Below are positions 35,148-42,905 of a stretch of 64,000 bases of DNA, piece after piece. The first letter of the stretch is position 1; the number at the start of each line of letters is the position of its first letter. This DNA is from Bacteroidales bacterium UBA1374 (GTDB lineage Bacteria; Bacteroidota; Bacteroidia; Bacteroidales; UBA932): the NCBI GenBank assembly GCA_002305545.1, contig DBRG01000021.1:95475-159474 (forward strand). Reading direction: 5' to 3'. Made by a program: the position numbers and the translations under genes. The notes beneath the pieces were generated by a model. The model saw only the letters and a program-made list of their open reading frames with translations. It did no database searches and had not been told where the DNA came from.

Positions 35148-36160
35148 TGTTTCATTCTTTTAATATCGTAAACAGGCACCTCTATGGCCTGCTGTATCCT
35201 TTGCACAAGTTCCCCGGAATCAAGTCGGGCCCCTTCAGGAGAAAGGGGATTCACGCACACGGCCAGCAGGTTGGTCGTAAAAAGCTGAAAGATCCTGCCA
35301 CCCTTCCGGAGAAATGTATGAAACACACGCGGTTCTGCAAAGATGCGGGTAAAATCCCTCACATACAGTTCAGCGTCGAGTACATCTTTTTTTTCTCCCA
35401 ATGCCTTAAGGAGCAAATTGCTCACAACTCCAGGAACATACATCCTTTTTCCGCACTTTTCAAGGATCTGCCTCACCTGTTCGGGAAGCAGGGCCTGTTC
35501 CGCAACCGGATCCGTCACCTCGCACTGCGGGGTAACAGATCTGATTCCGTTGGTAATGTTTCCCAGTTTTTTCACAAGTTCCTCAGGTGCGCCGGGCAGG
35601 CATATCAAATCATATATATAGCGGGTCCTTTCTACCAGTGTCTTCATATGGGGAGAATAGGCAGCTCCCGTAGCCAGGACCATTGAGGCTGTCACCGCCG
35701 GGGAAGCCGGACTCAGGCGTGAAATAGCCCCGTCTACCAGACAAACATCCACCGGAAACCTTTTGGGTGTCTGCTTTACCCATTCCTGCAGGGAGACAGT
35801 GTCCGAAGGACCGGCCAGGATGATTTTCCCCCTTTCCAGCGCCCTGGCTGTCACCATTTTTCCCAGTACAGTCGAGCGCTCCCCTACATGGCAGACCTCG
35901 GCACTAAAACGTTTGTCCAGATAGTAGGCAGCTGCTGTTGTAAAGTACATGCCCCTGTCCAGGAAAATTTCCGGTTTTGTTGTGTGCGTGACCTGGTCTG
36001 TTCTTTCTCCATCAACGCCTATTGATGTTACAGCCACTACTTTCTGCATTTCGGACAACCGTCTCATGACATACCTCAGACACTCTGTCTTTCCGGTATT
36101 TTTCCCCAAACCCACAACCGAAAGGCTGCCGTAACGGACTATCTGATCTACGAAAGGCAT
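35144..36160 (-). CDS. kamB: Lysine 5,6-aminomutase reactivase subunit KamB
   Basis: A 338-residue P-loop protein; GLGKNTGKT at residues 17-25 is the Walker A motif, followed by TSIGVDGERTDQ (about 45-56). The rest is a mixed alpha/beta domain with VCLVDGAISRLSPASP and a long C-terminal part. The family is found only beside lysine or ornithine aminomutase genes. The start was taken at the ATG at 36160, 4 bases after the kamA stop; the TTG at 36196 would overlap kamA by 32 bases. Partnership with KamC is inferred from the 4-base overlap and consistent co-occurrence. Confidence 0.82.
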   Translation of the reverse strand: MPFVDQIVRYGSLSVVGLGKNTGKTECLRYVMRRLSEMQKVVAVTSIGVDGERTDQVTHTTKPEIFLDRGMYFTTAAAYYLDKRFSAEVCHVGERSTVLGKMVTARALERGKIILAGPSDTVSLQEWVKQTPKRFPVDVCLVDGAISRLSPASPAVTASMVLATGAAYSPHMKTLVERTRYIYDLICLPGAPEELVKKLGNITNGIRSVTPQCEVTDPVAEQALLPEQVRQILEKCGKRMYVPGVVSNLLLKALGEKKDVLDAELYVRDFTRIFAEPRVFHTFLRKGGRIFQLFTTNLLAVCVNPLSPEGARLDSGELVQRIQQAIEVPVYDIKRMKQ

Positions 36161-36164
36161 TAAA

Positions 36165-37412
36165 TCATTTCTTGTGATTTCTTTCTTTTCTCGCAAGATA
36201 AGACGGTTCCAGAGACAACTGCTGTCCTTGCAGAATCCCCGAGACTCCTTCCAGACTCACCTTCCCGATGCAATCTTTGCAATGGCATTCGTTTTTGTAA
36301 TCAGATGGTTCTGTATATGTTGTAATGACTCCCTCGTAATTGCGCAGGATCATCCGGCCCGGTGCATGGCTGATCATATAGCTGGGCATCACCGGAATCT
36401 TGCCACCGCCTCCGGGCGCATCCACCACAAAGGTCGGTACCGCGTAGCCTGAAGTATGTCCGCGAAGCCCTTCGATGATCTCAATCCCTTTGGAAACAGG
36501 GGTCCTGAAATGTTCCAGTCCCATTGATAAATCGCACTGATAAATATAGTAAGGGCGCACGCGCATGAGCACCAGTTTGTGAACCAGCTCTTTCATGACA
36601 TGCACGCAATCGTTCACCCCGCGCAGCAACACGCTCTGGTTACCCACAGGTATGCCGGCATCGGACATCATTTCACAAGCGGCCCTGGATGTTGCCGTCA
36701 CCTCGTTGGGATGGTTGAAATGGGTATTGATCCATATGGGATGGTACTTTCGCAACATGGTCATGAGCTCCGGGGTAATCCGTTGCGGGCATACGACCGG
36801 GGTGCGTGTCCCGATGCGAATGATCTCGACGTGGGGAATTTCCCTCAGGCGGACAATTATGGACTCCAGGCGGGCATCGCTCATGGTCAGGGGGTCTCCG
36901 CCGGACAGGAGCACATCCCTTACCTGCGGGGTACGGGCAATATAGTTGATGCATTCCTGGATCCTGTCACCAGAGGCTTCGTGATCCTTCTGGCCGGCAA
37001 AGCGGCGTCTTGTACAATGACGGCAATACATGGAACACTGGTCGGTGACCAGGAAAAGGACCCTGTCGGGATACCTGTGTGTCAGTCCGGGGACCGGTGA
37101 ATCTTCATCTTCATGCAGCGGGTCCAGCAAATCAGCAGGAGACCGGTAAGTCTCTTTTTTTGTCGGGATGGCCTGTTTTCTTATTGGACAATCCGGATCA
37201 TCAGGGTCTATCAGGCTGAGATAATACGGTGTGATGGCCATGCGGAGCATTTTCAGGGACTCCTTTACGCCTTCTTCCTCTTCAGGGGTCAGGCTGATGT
37301 ATTTTCTCAATTGTTCCAGGTTAACAATACGATTGCGTATCTGCCACTTCCAGTCATCCCATTCCTGGTCCGTCACATGGGGAAACAACTGTTGTCTTCT
37401 TGATTCTTTCAT
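36165..37412 (-). CDS. kamA: Lysine 2,3-aminomutase
   Basis: A 415-residue radical-SAM and PLP enzyme that converts L-lysine to L-beta-lysine, the first step of the pathway. The 4Fe-4S motif is C-x3-C-x2-C: Cys126, Cys130 and Cys133 in DQCSMYCRHCTRR. The PLP lysine is Lys339 in APGGGGKIPVMPSY. A C-terminal zinc site is suggested by ECHCKDC near 376-382. SGGDPLTMSD near 171-180 is the SAM-binding GGDP motif. Length and motifs are those of the clostridial enzyme rather than the shorter EpmB. It follows kdd after 10 bases. Confidence 0.95.
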   Translation of the reverse strand: MKESRRQQLFPHVTDQEWDDWKWQIRNRIVNLEQLRKYISLTPEEEEGVKESLKMLRMAITPYYLSLIDPDDPDCPIRKQAIPTKKETYRSPADLLDPLHEDEDSPVPGLTHRYPDRVLFLVTDQCSMYCRHCTRRRFAGQKDHEASGDRIQECINYIARTPQVRDVLLSGGDPLTMSDARLESIIVRLREIPHVEIIRIGTRTPVVCPQRITPELMTMLRKYHPIWINTHFNHPNEVTATSRAACEMMSDAGIPVGNQSVLLRGVNDCVHVMKELVHKLVLMRVRPYYIYQCDLSMGLEHFRTPVSKGIEIIEGLRGHTSGYAVPTFVVDAPGGGGKIPVMPSYMISHAPGRMILRNYEGVITTYTEPSDYKNECHCKDCIGKVSLEGVSGILQGQQLSLEPSYLARKERNHKK

Positions 37413-37422
37413 TTACGTAAAA

Positions 37423-38466
37423 TTATGATGCATAAAGCTCTGTAAAAATCTTGCGGAGCTTTTCACTTTCCCTGAGCAATTGAAGGGTAATTTCTGCGTG
37501 ACCCCTGGTATATCCGTTCCCTACGATCATGGTGACATCGGACCCTACTCCTTCAGCTCCAAGGGCCGCTTTTGTAAAACTGGTGGCCATGGAGAAAAAA
37601 TATACAATCCCCGTATCTTTTGTACACAGAATGGAAGTCATCTCGGTATCGGGGATGTTCACATTATTGATGGTGATATCGCACAACTGACCATTGGTAA
37701 GTTCCTGGATCTTTTCCAGAACGGCAACCGGCTGGGTGGCATCGGCTGAAAAGACGTGATCGCAGAAACCCAGTTCCTGCATGCGTCGGGTAGAACGTTC
37801 ACTGTGGCACAGCCCTATCACCTTGCCGGTAACCCCGGCTCTTTTCTTTGCTTCGTAGCTGCAGAGCATACCCGATTTTCCACCGGCACCGATGATTAGC
37901 ACTGTGTCTCCTGGTTTCACAAGTTTTGCGGTCTGAGCCGGAGCTCCCGCCACGTCAAGGGCAGAAAGCGCAAGGGTTTCGGGCATATCATCCGGAATTT
38001 TGGCATAGATGCCGCTCTCGAAAAGAATGGCTTTACCGTCGATGTCGACCTGGTCTATGTCGGGCCTTATATCTTTTATCTTGTCTATACGCAGCGGTGT
38101 CAGGGACAGGGAAACCAATGTGGCGATCTTATCCCCCACCTTCAGATCAATTTTTCCTTCCAGTGCTTCTCCGATTTTCTCCACAACGCCCAGCAACATC
38201 CCTCCCGATCCGGTGACCGGATTCCTGTGTTTACCCTGTTTGGCCACAATATCGAGCATTATCTGCGCAATTTTGGCCTTGTCGCCTCCGGCCTGCTCTT
38301 CTATCTGTGTAAAACTTGCCGAGTCAACATTCAGGGTCCTGACGTCTATCAGGATCTCGTTGTCATAAATCTCGTCCATGTTGTTATCCAGCTTGTTTGC
38401 CGGTTGGGGAAGTACACCTTTGGGCTCAATGACCCTGTGGAGACCATATTTGTTTCCTTTTTTCAT
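37423..38466 (-). CDS. kdd: L-erythro-3,5-diaminohexanoate dehydrogenase
   Basis: A 347-residue NAD-dependent amino acid dehydrogenase. The Rossmann motif VLIIGAGGKSGML lies near residues 189-201, and the family N-terminus (KYGLHRVIEPKGVLPQPANKLDNN) is conserved. It oxidatively deaminates 3,5-diaminohexanoate to 5-amino-3-oxohexanoate, releasing ammonia and NADH. Sequence resembles zinc-less members of the medium-chain dehydrogenase group. It sits between kce (32 bases before) and kamA (10 bases after) on the minus strand. Confidence 0.93.
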   Translation of the reverse strand: MKKGNKYGLHRVIEPKGVLPQPANKLDNNMDEIYDNEILIDVRTLNVDSASFTQIEEQAGGDKAKIAQIMLDIVAKQGKHRNPVTGSGGMLLGVVEKIGEALEGKIDLKVGDKIATLVSLSLTPLRIDKIKDIRPDIDQVDIDGKAILFESGIYAKIPDDMPETLALSALDVAGAPAQTAKLVKPGDTVLIIGAGGKSGMLCSYEAKKRAGVTGKVIGLCHSERSTRRMQELGFCDHVFSADATQPVAVLEKIQELTNGQLCDITINNVNIPDTEMTSILCTKDTGIVYFFSMATSFTKAALGAEGVGSDVTMIVGNGYTRGHAEITLQLLRESEKLRKIFTELYAS

Positions 38467-38498
38467 AGATATGATGGTGAAAATTATTATGTTTCAGT

Positions 38499-39326
38499 TC
38501 ATTTTCTTACAGGCAGGCCGAGGATCTGACGGGCTTCAGAGGGAGTGGCTATATCCCTTCCAAGTTCCCGGGCCAGGCGTACCACTTTAGCTACCAGCTC
38601 TCCGTTTGATTTTGCCAGAACTCCTTTGGAAAGGTAAACGTTGTCTTCAAATCCGACCCTTACATGGCCTCCGTCAATAATGGCAGCAGCGGCCAGCGTC
38701 GCTTCATAGCGGCCAAGTCCGGCTGCCGTGTACGTGGCATCAGGGGGAATACTTCCGCGAAGAAATACAAAATCCCTCAGGGAGCCCCCAATTCCTCCGT
38801 TGACTCCCATGACAAAGTCAAAATGCATGGGACTTAGGATGAATCCCTTTTTGTGTAAACGCAAGGCCATTTCTATCATGCTTTTGTCAAAGACTTCAAG
38901 CTCGGGTTTGATGCCCCTTTCTATCATGCGCTGTCCGAAATATTTGATGGTGTTTTCTGTATTTTCAAAAATCTCATCCCCGCCGAAATTGAGCGTACCG
39001 CAATCCAGGGTTGCCATTTCGGGATTCAGTTCCGTAGGCTGAAGCCTTTCATCATTGGTCATGCCCACAGCTCCTCCCGTTGAAGGTTGAATGATTATCC
39101 CCGGGCATGCCCTGGCAATCGCATCCATCACCACACGAAAACGCTCCTTGTCCTGAGTGGGCGTCCCGTCATCGTAACGGACGTGCAGGTGGATGATGCT
39201 TGCACCGGCCTGGTAGGCCGAAAGGGCTTCCCGGGCACATTCTTCCACAGTATAAGGCACGGCAGGATTGTGTTCCTTCAGTACTTCGGCGCCACATATT
39301 GCGGCGGTAATGATCAATTTATCCAT
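38499..39326 (-). CDS. kce: 3-keto-5-aminohexanoate cleavage enzyme
   Basis: A 275-residue zinc enzyme of the BKACE (DUF849) family. The zinc ligands are seen in the first strand motif IIHLHVRYDDGTPT near residues 40-53, and GHVRVGFEDNVYLSKG near 219-234 carries the conserved Arg and Glu. It condenses 5-amino-3-oxohexanoate with acetyl-CoA to give acetoacetate and L-3-aminobutyryl-CoA. Its neighbour kdd fixes the specificity within this broad family. It follows the aminotransferase by 17 bases. Confidence 0.93.
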   Translation of the reverse strand: MDKLIITAAICGAEVLKEHNPAVPYTVEECAREALSAYQAGASIIHLHVRYDDGTPTQDKERFRVVMDAIARACPGIIIQPSTGGAVGMTNDERLQPTELNPEMATLDCGTLNFGGDEIFENTENTIKYFGQRMIERGIKPELEVFDKSMIEMALRLHKKGFILSPMHFDFVMGVNGGIGGSLRDFVFLRGSIPPDATYTAAGLGRYEATLAAAAIIDGGHVRVGFEDNVYLSKGVLAKSNGELVAKVVRLARELGRDIATPSEARQILGLPVRK

Positions 39327-39343
39327 AACCAGAAATGTTTGTT

Positions 39344-40588
39344 TTAAATATATTTTTTCAGTTCGGCGAATGATTCCTCAACCATATCGGCTGCGTAGGC
39401 AATATCCTCATCTGTATGACGGTAAGCTACGTATCCGTGGTGGTAAGGTTGCAGGAACACACCCCTTCTGATAAGCTCTGTATAGAAGCCGGGACGGAGT
39501 TTCTTGTACAGGTTGTCGGGATCCTTTTTAAATGTTATAAAGGGCATCAGGGGTACCCCGGACACTTCGACATCATAGGGAACCTTCCTGATAATCTGGT
39601 TTAGCCGTTTCCCAAACAACTCTCCCTTTGCTTTAACTTTATCCAGGATGTTATCCCTCTCAAGGATTTCTATAGTCTTGAGGGCTGCCACCTGTTCCAG
39701 GCTGTTGGGGAAGAATGTGGATGAAAGGAAAACCTTATCTGCCAGCACTTTCATGTGCTTTTCCTTCCCAACTACGGCTCCAATGGGATATCCGTTTGCC
39801 ATGGCCTTGCCAAAGACGGAAAGATCGGGGGTGACACCGAACACTTTCTGGGCACCTCCCAGATCATAGCGGAAACCGCTACGGATTTCGTCAAAAACAA
39901 GGACGGTTCCGTATTTGTCGGCCAGTGCCCGTACACCCTCCAGAAAACCCGGTTTTGGCATCTGAACCTTCTCGGCCAAAGGATGCCCCACCGGTGTGAT
40001 GATGATGGCGGCTGTGTCGTCTCCATGCTGCTTCATCAGATCTTCCAGTTCGTCCAGCTCGTTGTAATGGAATTCATAGACATCTTCCCAAAGTTTCTTT
40101 GGAATTCCTCCCTTCACTTCCACACACCAGTCATGCCACCCGTGGTAGCCGCAGCGGATTACCTTTGTCCTCCCGGTGCTGCCCCTTGCCACCCTGATAG
40201 CCACAGATGTGGCATCCGATCCGGTTTTGACAAAAGAAGCCATCTCGGCCGAGGGTATCAGTTCAATGAGTTTTTCTGCAAGTTGGTTCTGTATGGGTTG
40301 CGTCAGGGAAAAACAGAAACCTTTGTTCCGCATCTGTTCTATCACAGCATTGTCAATCTCTTCTTCACGGTGCCCTATAATAATGGGCCCATAGGCACAG
40401 AGCATGTCTATGTACTCATTGCCATCTACGTCCGTAACCCTTCCGCCTTTGGCGTGGTCGAAATAGATCGGATATTCTCCGGGAACGAAATTGTAAGGAC
40501 GGCGGATTCCGGCAATGGCGCCGGGAATGATCTTCAATGCTTCCTGATACATATGATCGGAAATCTCCAGTTTCAGCTTCTTTGACAT
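39344..40588 (-). CDS. kat: Class III aminotransferase, probable 3-aminobutyryl-CoA (acyl-CoA beta-) transaminase
   Basis: A 414-residue class III PLP aminotransferase of the glutamate-1-semialdehyde-like branch. FVKTGSDATSVAIRVARG near 118-135 binds the cofactor phosphate, FDEIRSGFR near 228-236 carries the PLP-pyridine Asp, and the PLP lysine is in FGKAMANGYP near 257. In most lysine operons this place holds kal, the 3-aminobutyryl-CoA ammonia-lyase, but no Kal-sized gene exists here. An acyl-CoA beta-transaminase described from the lysine pathway of an uncultured Cloacimonadota lineage belongs to the same class. So the reaction 3-aminobutyryl-CoA + 2-oxoglutarate to acetoacetyl-CoA + glutamate is the best inference. 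A different amino acceptor is possible. Confidence 0.75.
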   Translation of the reverse strand: MSKKLKLEISDHMYQEALKIIPGAIAGIRRPYNFVPGEYPIYFDHAKGGRVTDVDGNEYIDMLCAYGPIIIGHREEEIDNAVIEQMRNKGFCFSLTQPIQNQLAEKLIELIPSAEMASFVKTGSDATSVAIRVARGSTGRTKVIRCGYHGWHDWCVEVKGGIPKKLWEDVYEFHYNELDELEDLMKQHGDDTAAIIITPVGHPLAEKVQMPKPGFLEGVRALADKYGTVLVFDEIRSGFRYDLGGAQKVFGVTPDLSVFGKAMANGYPIGAVVGKEKHMKVLADKVFLSSTFFPNSLEQVAALKTIEILERDNILDKVKAKGELFGKRLNQIIRKVPYDVEVSGVPLMPFITFKKDPDNLYKKLRPGFYTELIRRGVFLQPYHHGYVAYRHTDEDIAYAADMVEESFAELKKYI

Positions 40589-40619
40589 AACGATTCGATT
40601 TTAAATGTATAGTATTATT

Positions 40620-41264
40620 TTATTTAACCATATAATCCACAAAGATGGACTGTGTATGCACGTGTTCAGGCAGAATTTCTCCCGTCTTTACCATTTCTTT
40701 CACTTCTGCTATGACCAGATCGGCAGCCATAGCCATCATACAATTGAAATTGCGTGTATTGCCCCTGTAAAACAGATTGCCTTCTTCATCGGCCACACTA
40801 GCTCCTATAAGGGCTACATCTGCTTTGAGAGGCGTTTCAAGCAGGTAATCCTTCCCATCTACACGGATCACTTCCTTTCCCTCTTGTATGACTGTGCCAA
40901 GACCTGTAGGGGTAAGTACACCACCCAGTCCCGCCCCAGCACAGCGGATCCGTTCAATGAGCGTACCCTGGGGAACAAAGGTGATTTTCAGTTCTCCGGC
41001 ATGGTACTGCTCTCCGGTTGAGGGATTTGTCCCTATGTGACTGGTTATGACCCTGGATGCCCTGCGGGCTGCGATCAGTTTTCCTGAACCCTTATCGGGA
41101 AAGCCAGTATCGTTGGCAATGATGGTTAGGTCTTTAACGTCTGTTTCCAGGATAGCGTCCAGTATGCGATTAGGACTGCCAACCCCCAGGAACCCGCCAA
41201 CCATTATGGTCATGCCGGATTTAATGTGAGAAACTGCTTCCTGTAGTGATATTAGTTTGCTCAT
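40620..41264 (-). CDS. atoD: 3-oxoacid CoA-transferase subunit A
   Basis: A 214-residue alpha subunit of a class I CoA-transferase. The nucleotide/CoA-site motif GFLGVGSPNRILDAI near residues 24-38 and the glycine-rich RCAGAGLGGVLTPTGLGT near 108-124 are typical of AtoD/ScoA. It is the first gene of the lysine operon, 31 bases downstream of a -7 box at 41295-41302, and pairs with AtoA at 30.7-31.4 kb. The two subunits bracket the pathway genes, so the CoA-transferase could activate the acetoacetate made by Kce. Confidence 0.9.
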   Translation of the reverse strand: MSKLISLQEAVSHIKSGMTIMVGGFLGVGSPNRILDAILETDVKDLTIIANDTGFPDKGSGKLIAARRASRVITSHIGTNPSTGEQYHAGELKITFVPQGTLIERIRCAGAGLGGVLTPTGLGTVIQEGKEVIRVDGKDYLLETPLKADVALIGASVADEEGNLFYRGNTRNFNCMMAMAADLVIAEVKEMVKTGEILPEHVHTQSIFVDYMVK

Positions 41265-41294
41265 AACGGATTGAAATGTTTAAGAATTAATCTA

Positions 41295-41302
41295 CAAATA
41301 TA
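41295..41302 (-). promoter_or_regulatory. -7 promoter box of the lysine fermentation operon
   Basis: On the minus strand this reads TATATTTG, an exact TAnnTTTG match, 31 bases before the atoD ATG. A TTTG (minus strand, 41326-41329) lies upstream as a possible -33 element, with a 23-base spacer that is a little long. No other such box was noticed before the atoD-to-thiolase genes, where gaps are at most 32 bases. Confidence 0.55.
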
Positions 41303-41334
41303 ACGATTTATTACGGAATTCTTGACAAAAAGCT

Positions 41335-41342
41335 TATTTTTG
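41335..41342 (+). promoter_or_regulatory. -7 promoter box of the cation/proton antiporter gene
   Basis: TATTTTTG on the plus strand, 21 bases before the ATG at 41364, in the divergent promoter region shared with the lysine operon. The two boxes are 32 bases apart and point away from each other. Confidence 0.45.
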
Positions 41343-41363
41343 TAATCTAAATCCCCCTCCAGA

Positions 41364-42857
41364 ATGACCATAACGGCCGAAAACATTCTCCTTGTAGGAT
41401 CAGTATTGCTGTTCTTTAGTTTGCTGGCAGGGAAGACTGGATACAAATTCGGAGTTCCCACCCTTTTGCTTTTCCTTGTGGTGGGAATGATATTTGGGAG
41501 CGAGGGTCTGGGATTGCAGTTTTCCAACCCGAAAATCGCGCAATTCATAGGTGTGGTGGCGTTGAGTATCATACTGTTTTCCGGAGGTATGGATACCAAA
41601 TACGAAGAGATAAGGCCTGTTGCCGCCCAGGGAGTCATTCTGGCCACCCTGGGTGTGTTGCTTACAGCAATTCTTACCAGTGCTTTCATATACGGGCTTT
41701 CATTGCTCATACCCGGGTTTGACCTGCCCCTGCCTGTATGCCTTCTTCTGGGCAGCATCATGTCCTCTACCGATTCCGCCTCGGTTTTTGCCATACTCCG
41801 GTCAAAAGGGCTGAAACTCAAACACAACCTGCGACCACTGCTGGAGCTGGAAAGCGGGAGCAATGACCCCATGGCCTACATGCTTACCATTACCATGCTC
41901 CAGGTAATCATGACCACGGACAATCTCAGGATATGGCAAGTGGCCCTGATGTTCTTATACCAGATGATCACGGGCGGTCTTGCCGGATTCCTGCTTGGGA
42001 AACTGTGCGCATACCTGATGAAGAAATCAAACATCGGGAACGATTCCCTTTACCCGATCCTGATACTTGCATTCTGCTTTTTTATATTTTCCTTCACAGA
42101 CCTTATAAACGGAAACGGATTCCTTGCTGTTTACATAGGAGGACTTGTGATAGGCAATTCCCGTTTTATACACAAAAGAACTGTCAAGAACTTTTTTGAC
42201 GGGCTATCCTGGCTCTCGCAGATCATCATGTTTCTTGCCCTGGGCCTGCTGGTCAATCCTTCAGAGCTATGGCCCATCGCAGGGGTGGGATTGCTGATAG
42301 GTGTCTTTATGATCATACTGGCTCGTCCCATTGCCGTATTGTTATCACTTGTTCCTTTCCGAAGGATGACAATGCAATCACGGATATTCACAAGCTGGGT
42401 GGGACTCAGGGGTGCCGTACCCATTATCTTTGCAACGTACCCCCTGGTAAATCAAGTTGCCCAGGCAAATGTTCTATTTAACATTGTCTTTTTTATTACC
42501 ATACTTTCGCTCCTGTTCCAGGGAACTTCTATACCCTGGGTAGCACGGAAACTTCATGTTTCAATCCCTCAGAAAAAAACAGCCCGGTCAGAGTTTGAAA
42601 TGGAGTTTTCAGAAGATATAAAATCTGCCATGAGCGAGGTGGTCGTAACCGAGGAAAGCCTGCGTTTCGGGAACAGGATGATGGAGATCCCGCTGCCTGA
42701 CAAAACGCTCGTGGTAATGGTTAAAAGGGGCGATTCTTTTTTCATTCCCAGAGGCGGAACAGAGATTCATATCGGAGACAAACTGCTCATTATTTCTGAT
42801 GACGAGAAAGCTTTAAGGGAAACTTACGAAAATCTTGGACTGGATTCAGACATATAA
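41364..42857 (+). CDS. NhaP2/CvrA-type potassium(or sodium)/proton antiporter
   Basis: A 497-residue CPA1-family membrane antiporter. About 12-13 membrane helices span residues 5-395, with TDSASVFAIL near 142 and ELESGSNDPMAYMLT near 162, where the acidic residues of the transport site lie. The C-terminal 100 residues (about 400-497) are a cytoplasmic RCK_C/TrkA-C domain (FGNRMMEIPLPDKTLVVMVKRG), the NhaP2 architecture that senses nucleotides or ions. The gene is divergent from the lysine operon and shares its promoter region. Lysine fermentation liberates ammonia, so a link through pH or ion balance is possible but not shown. Confidence 0.88.
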   Translation: MTITAENILLVGSVLLFFSLLAGKTGYKFGVPTLLLFLVVGMIFGSEGLGLQFSNPKIAQFIGVVALSIILFSGGMDTKYEEIRPVAAQGVILATLGVLLTAILTSAFIYGLSLLIPGFDLPLPVCLLLGSIMSSTDSASVFAILRSKGLKLKHNLRPLLELESGSNDPMAYMLTITMLQVIMTTDNLRIWQVALMFLYQMITGGLAGFLLGKLCAYLMKKSNIGNDSLYPILILAFCFFIFSFTDLINGNGFLAVYIGGLVIGNSRFIHKRTVKNFFDGLSWLSQIIMFLALGLLVNPSELWPIAGVGLLIGVFMIILARPIAVLLSLVPFRRMTMQSRIFTSWVGLRGAVPIIFATYPLVNQVAQANVLFNIVFFITILSLLFQGTSIPWVARKLHVSIPQKKTARSEFEMEFSEDIKSAMSEVVVTEESLRFGNRMMEIPLPDKTLVVMVKRGDSFFIPRGGTEIHIGDKLLIISDDEKALRETYENLGLDSDI

Positions 42858-42863
42858 ATAATA

Positions 42864-42900
42864 TAACAATTTTGTTACATATTATAACATATTTGTTATA
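42864..42900. terminator. Tandem A/T-rich palindromes between convergent genes
   Basis: Two dyads stand in the 48-base gap between the convergent antiporter and queA genes: TAACAA-TT-TTGTTA at 42864-42877 and TATAACA-TATT-TGTTATA at 42883-42900. They share the TAACA/TGTTA arms, so alternative pairing across both is also possible. Likely role is a two-way transcription end; the arms contain little GC, so they would be weak hairpins and could instead bind a protein. Confidence 0.4.
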
Positions 42901-42905
42901 TTTGT

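Noticed and set aside
39755..40585. A 276-codon open frame antisense to the class III aminotransferase
   Set aside because: The opposite strand has all PLP aminotransferase motifs and operon spacing; this frame shows no domain and has a shadow-like composition.
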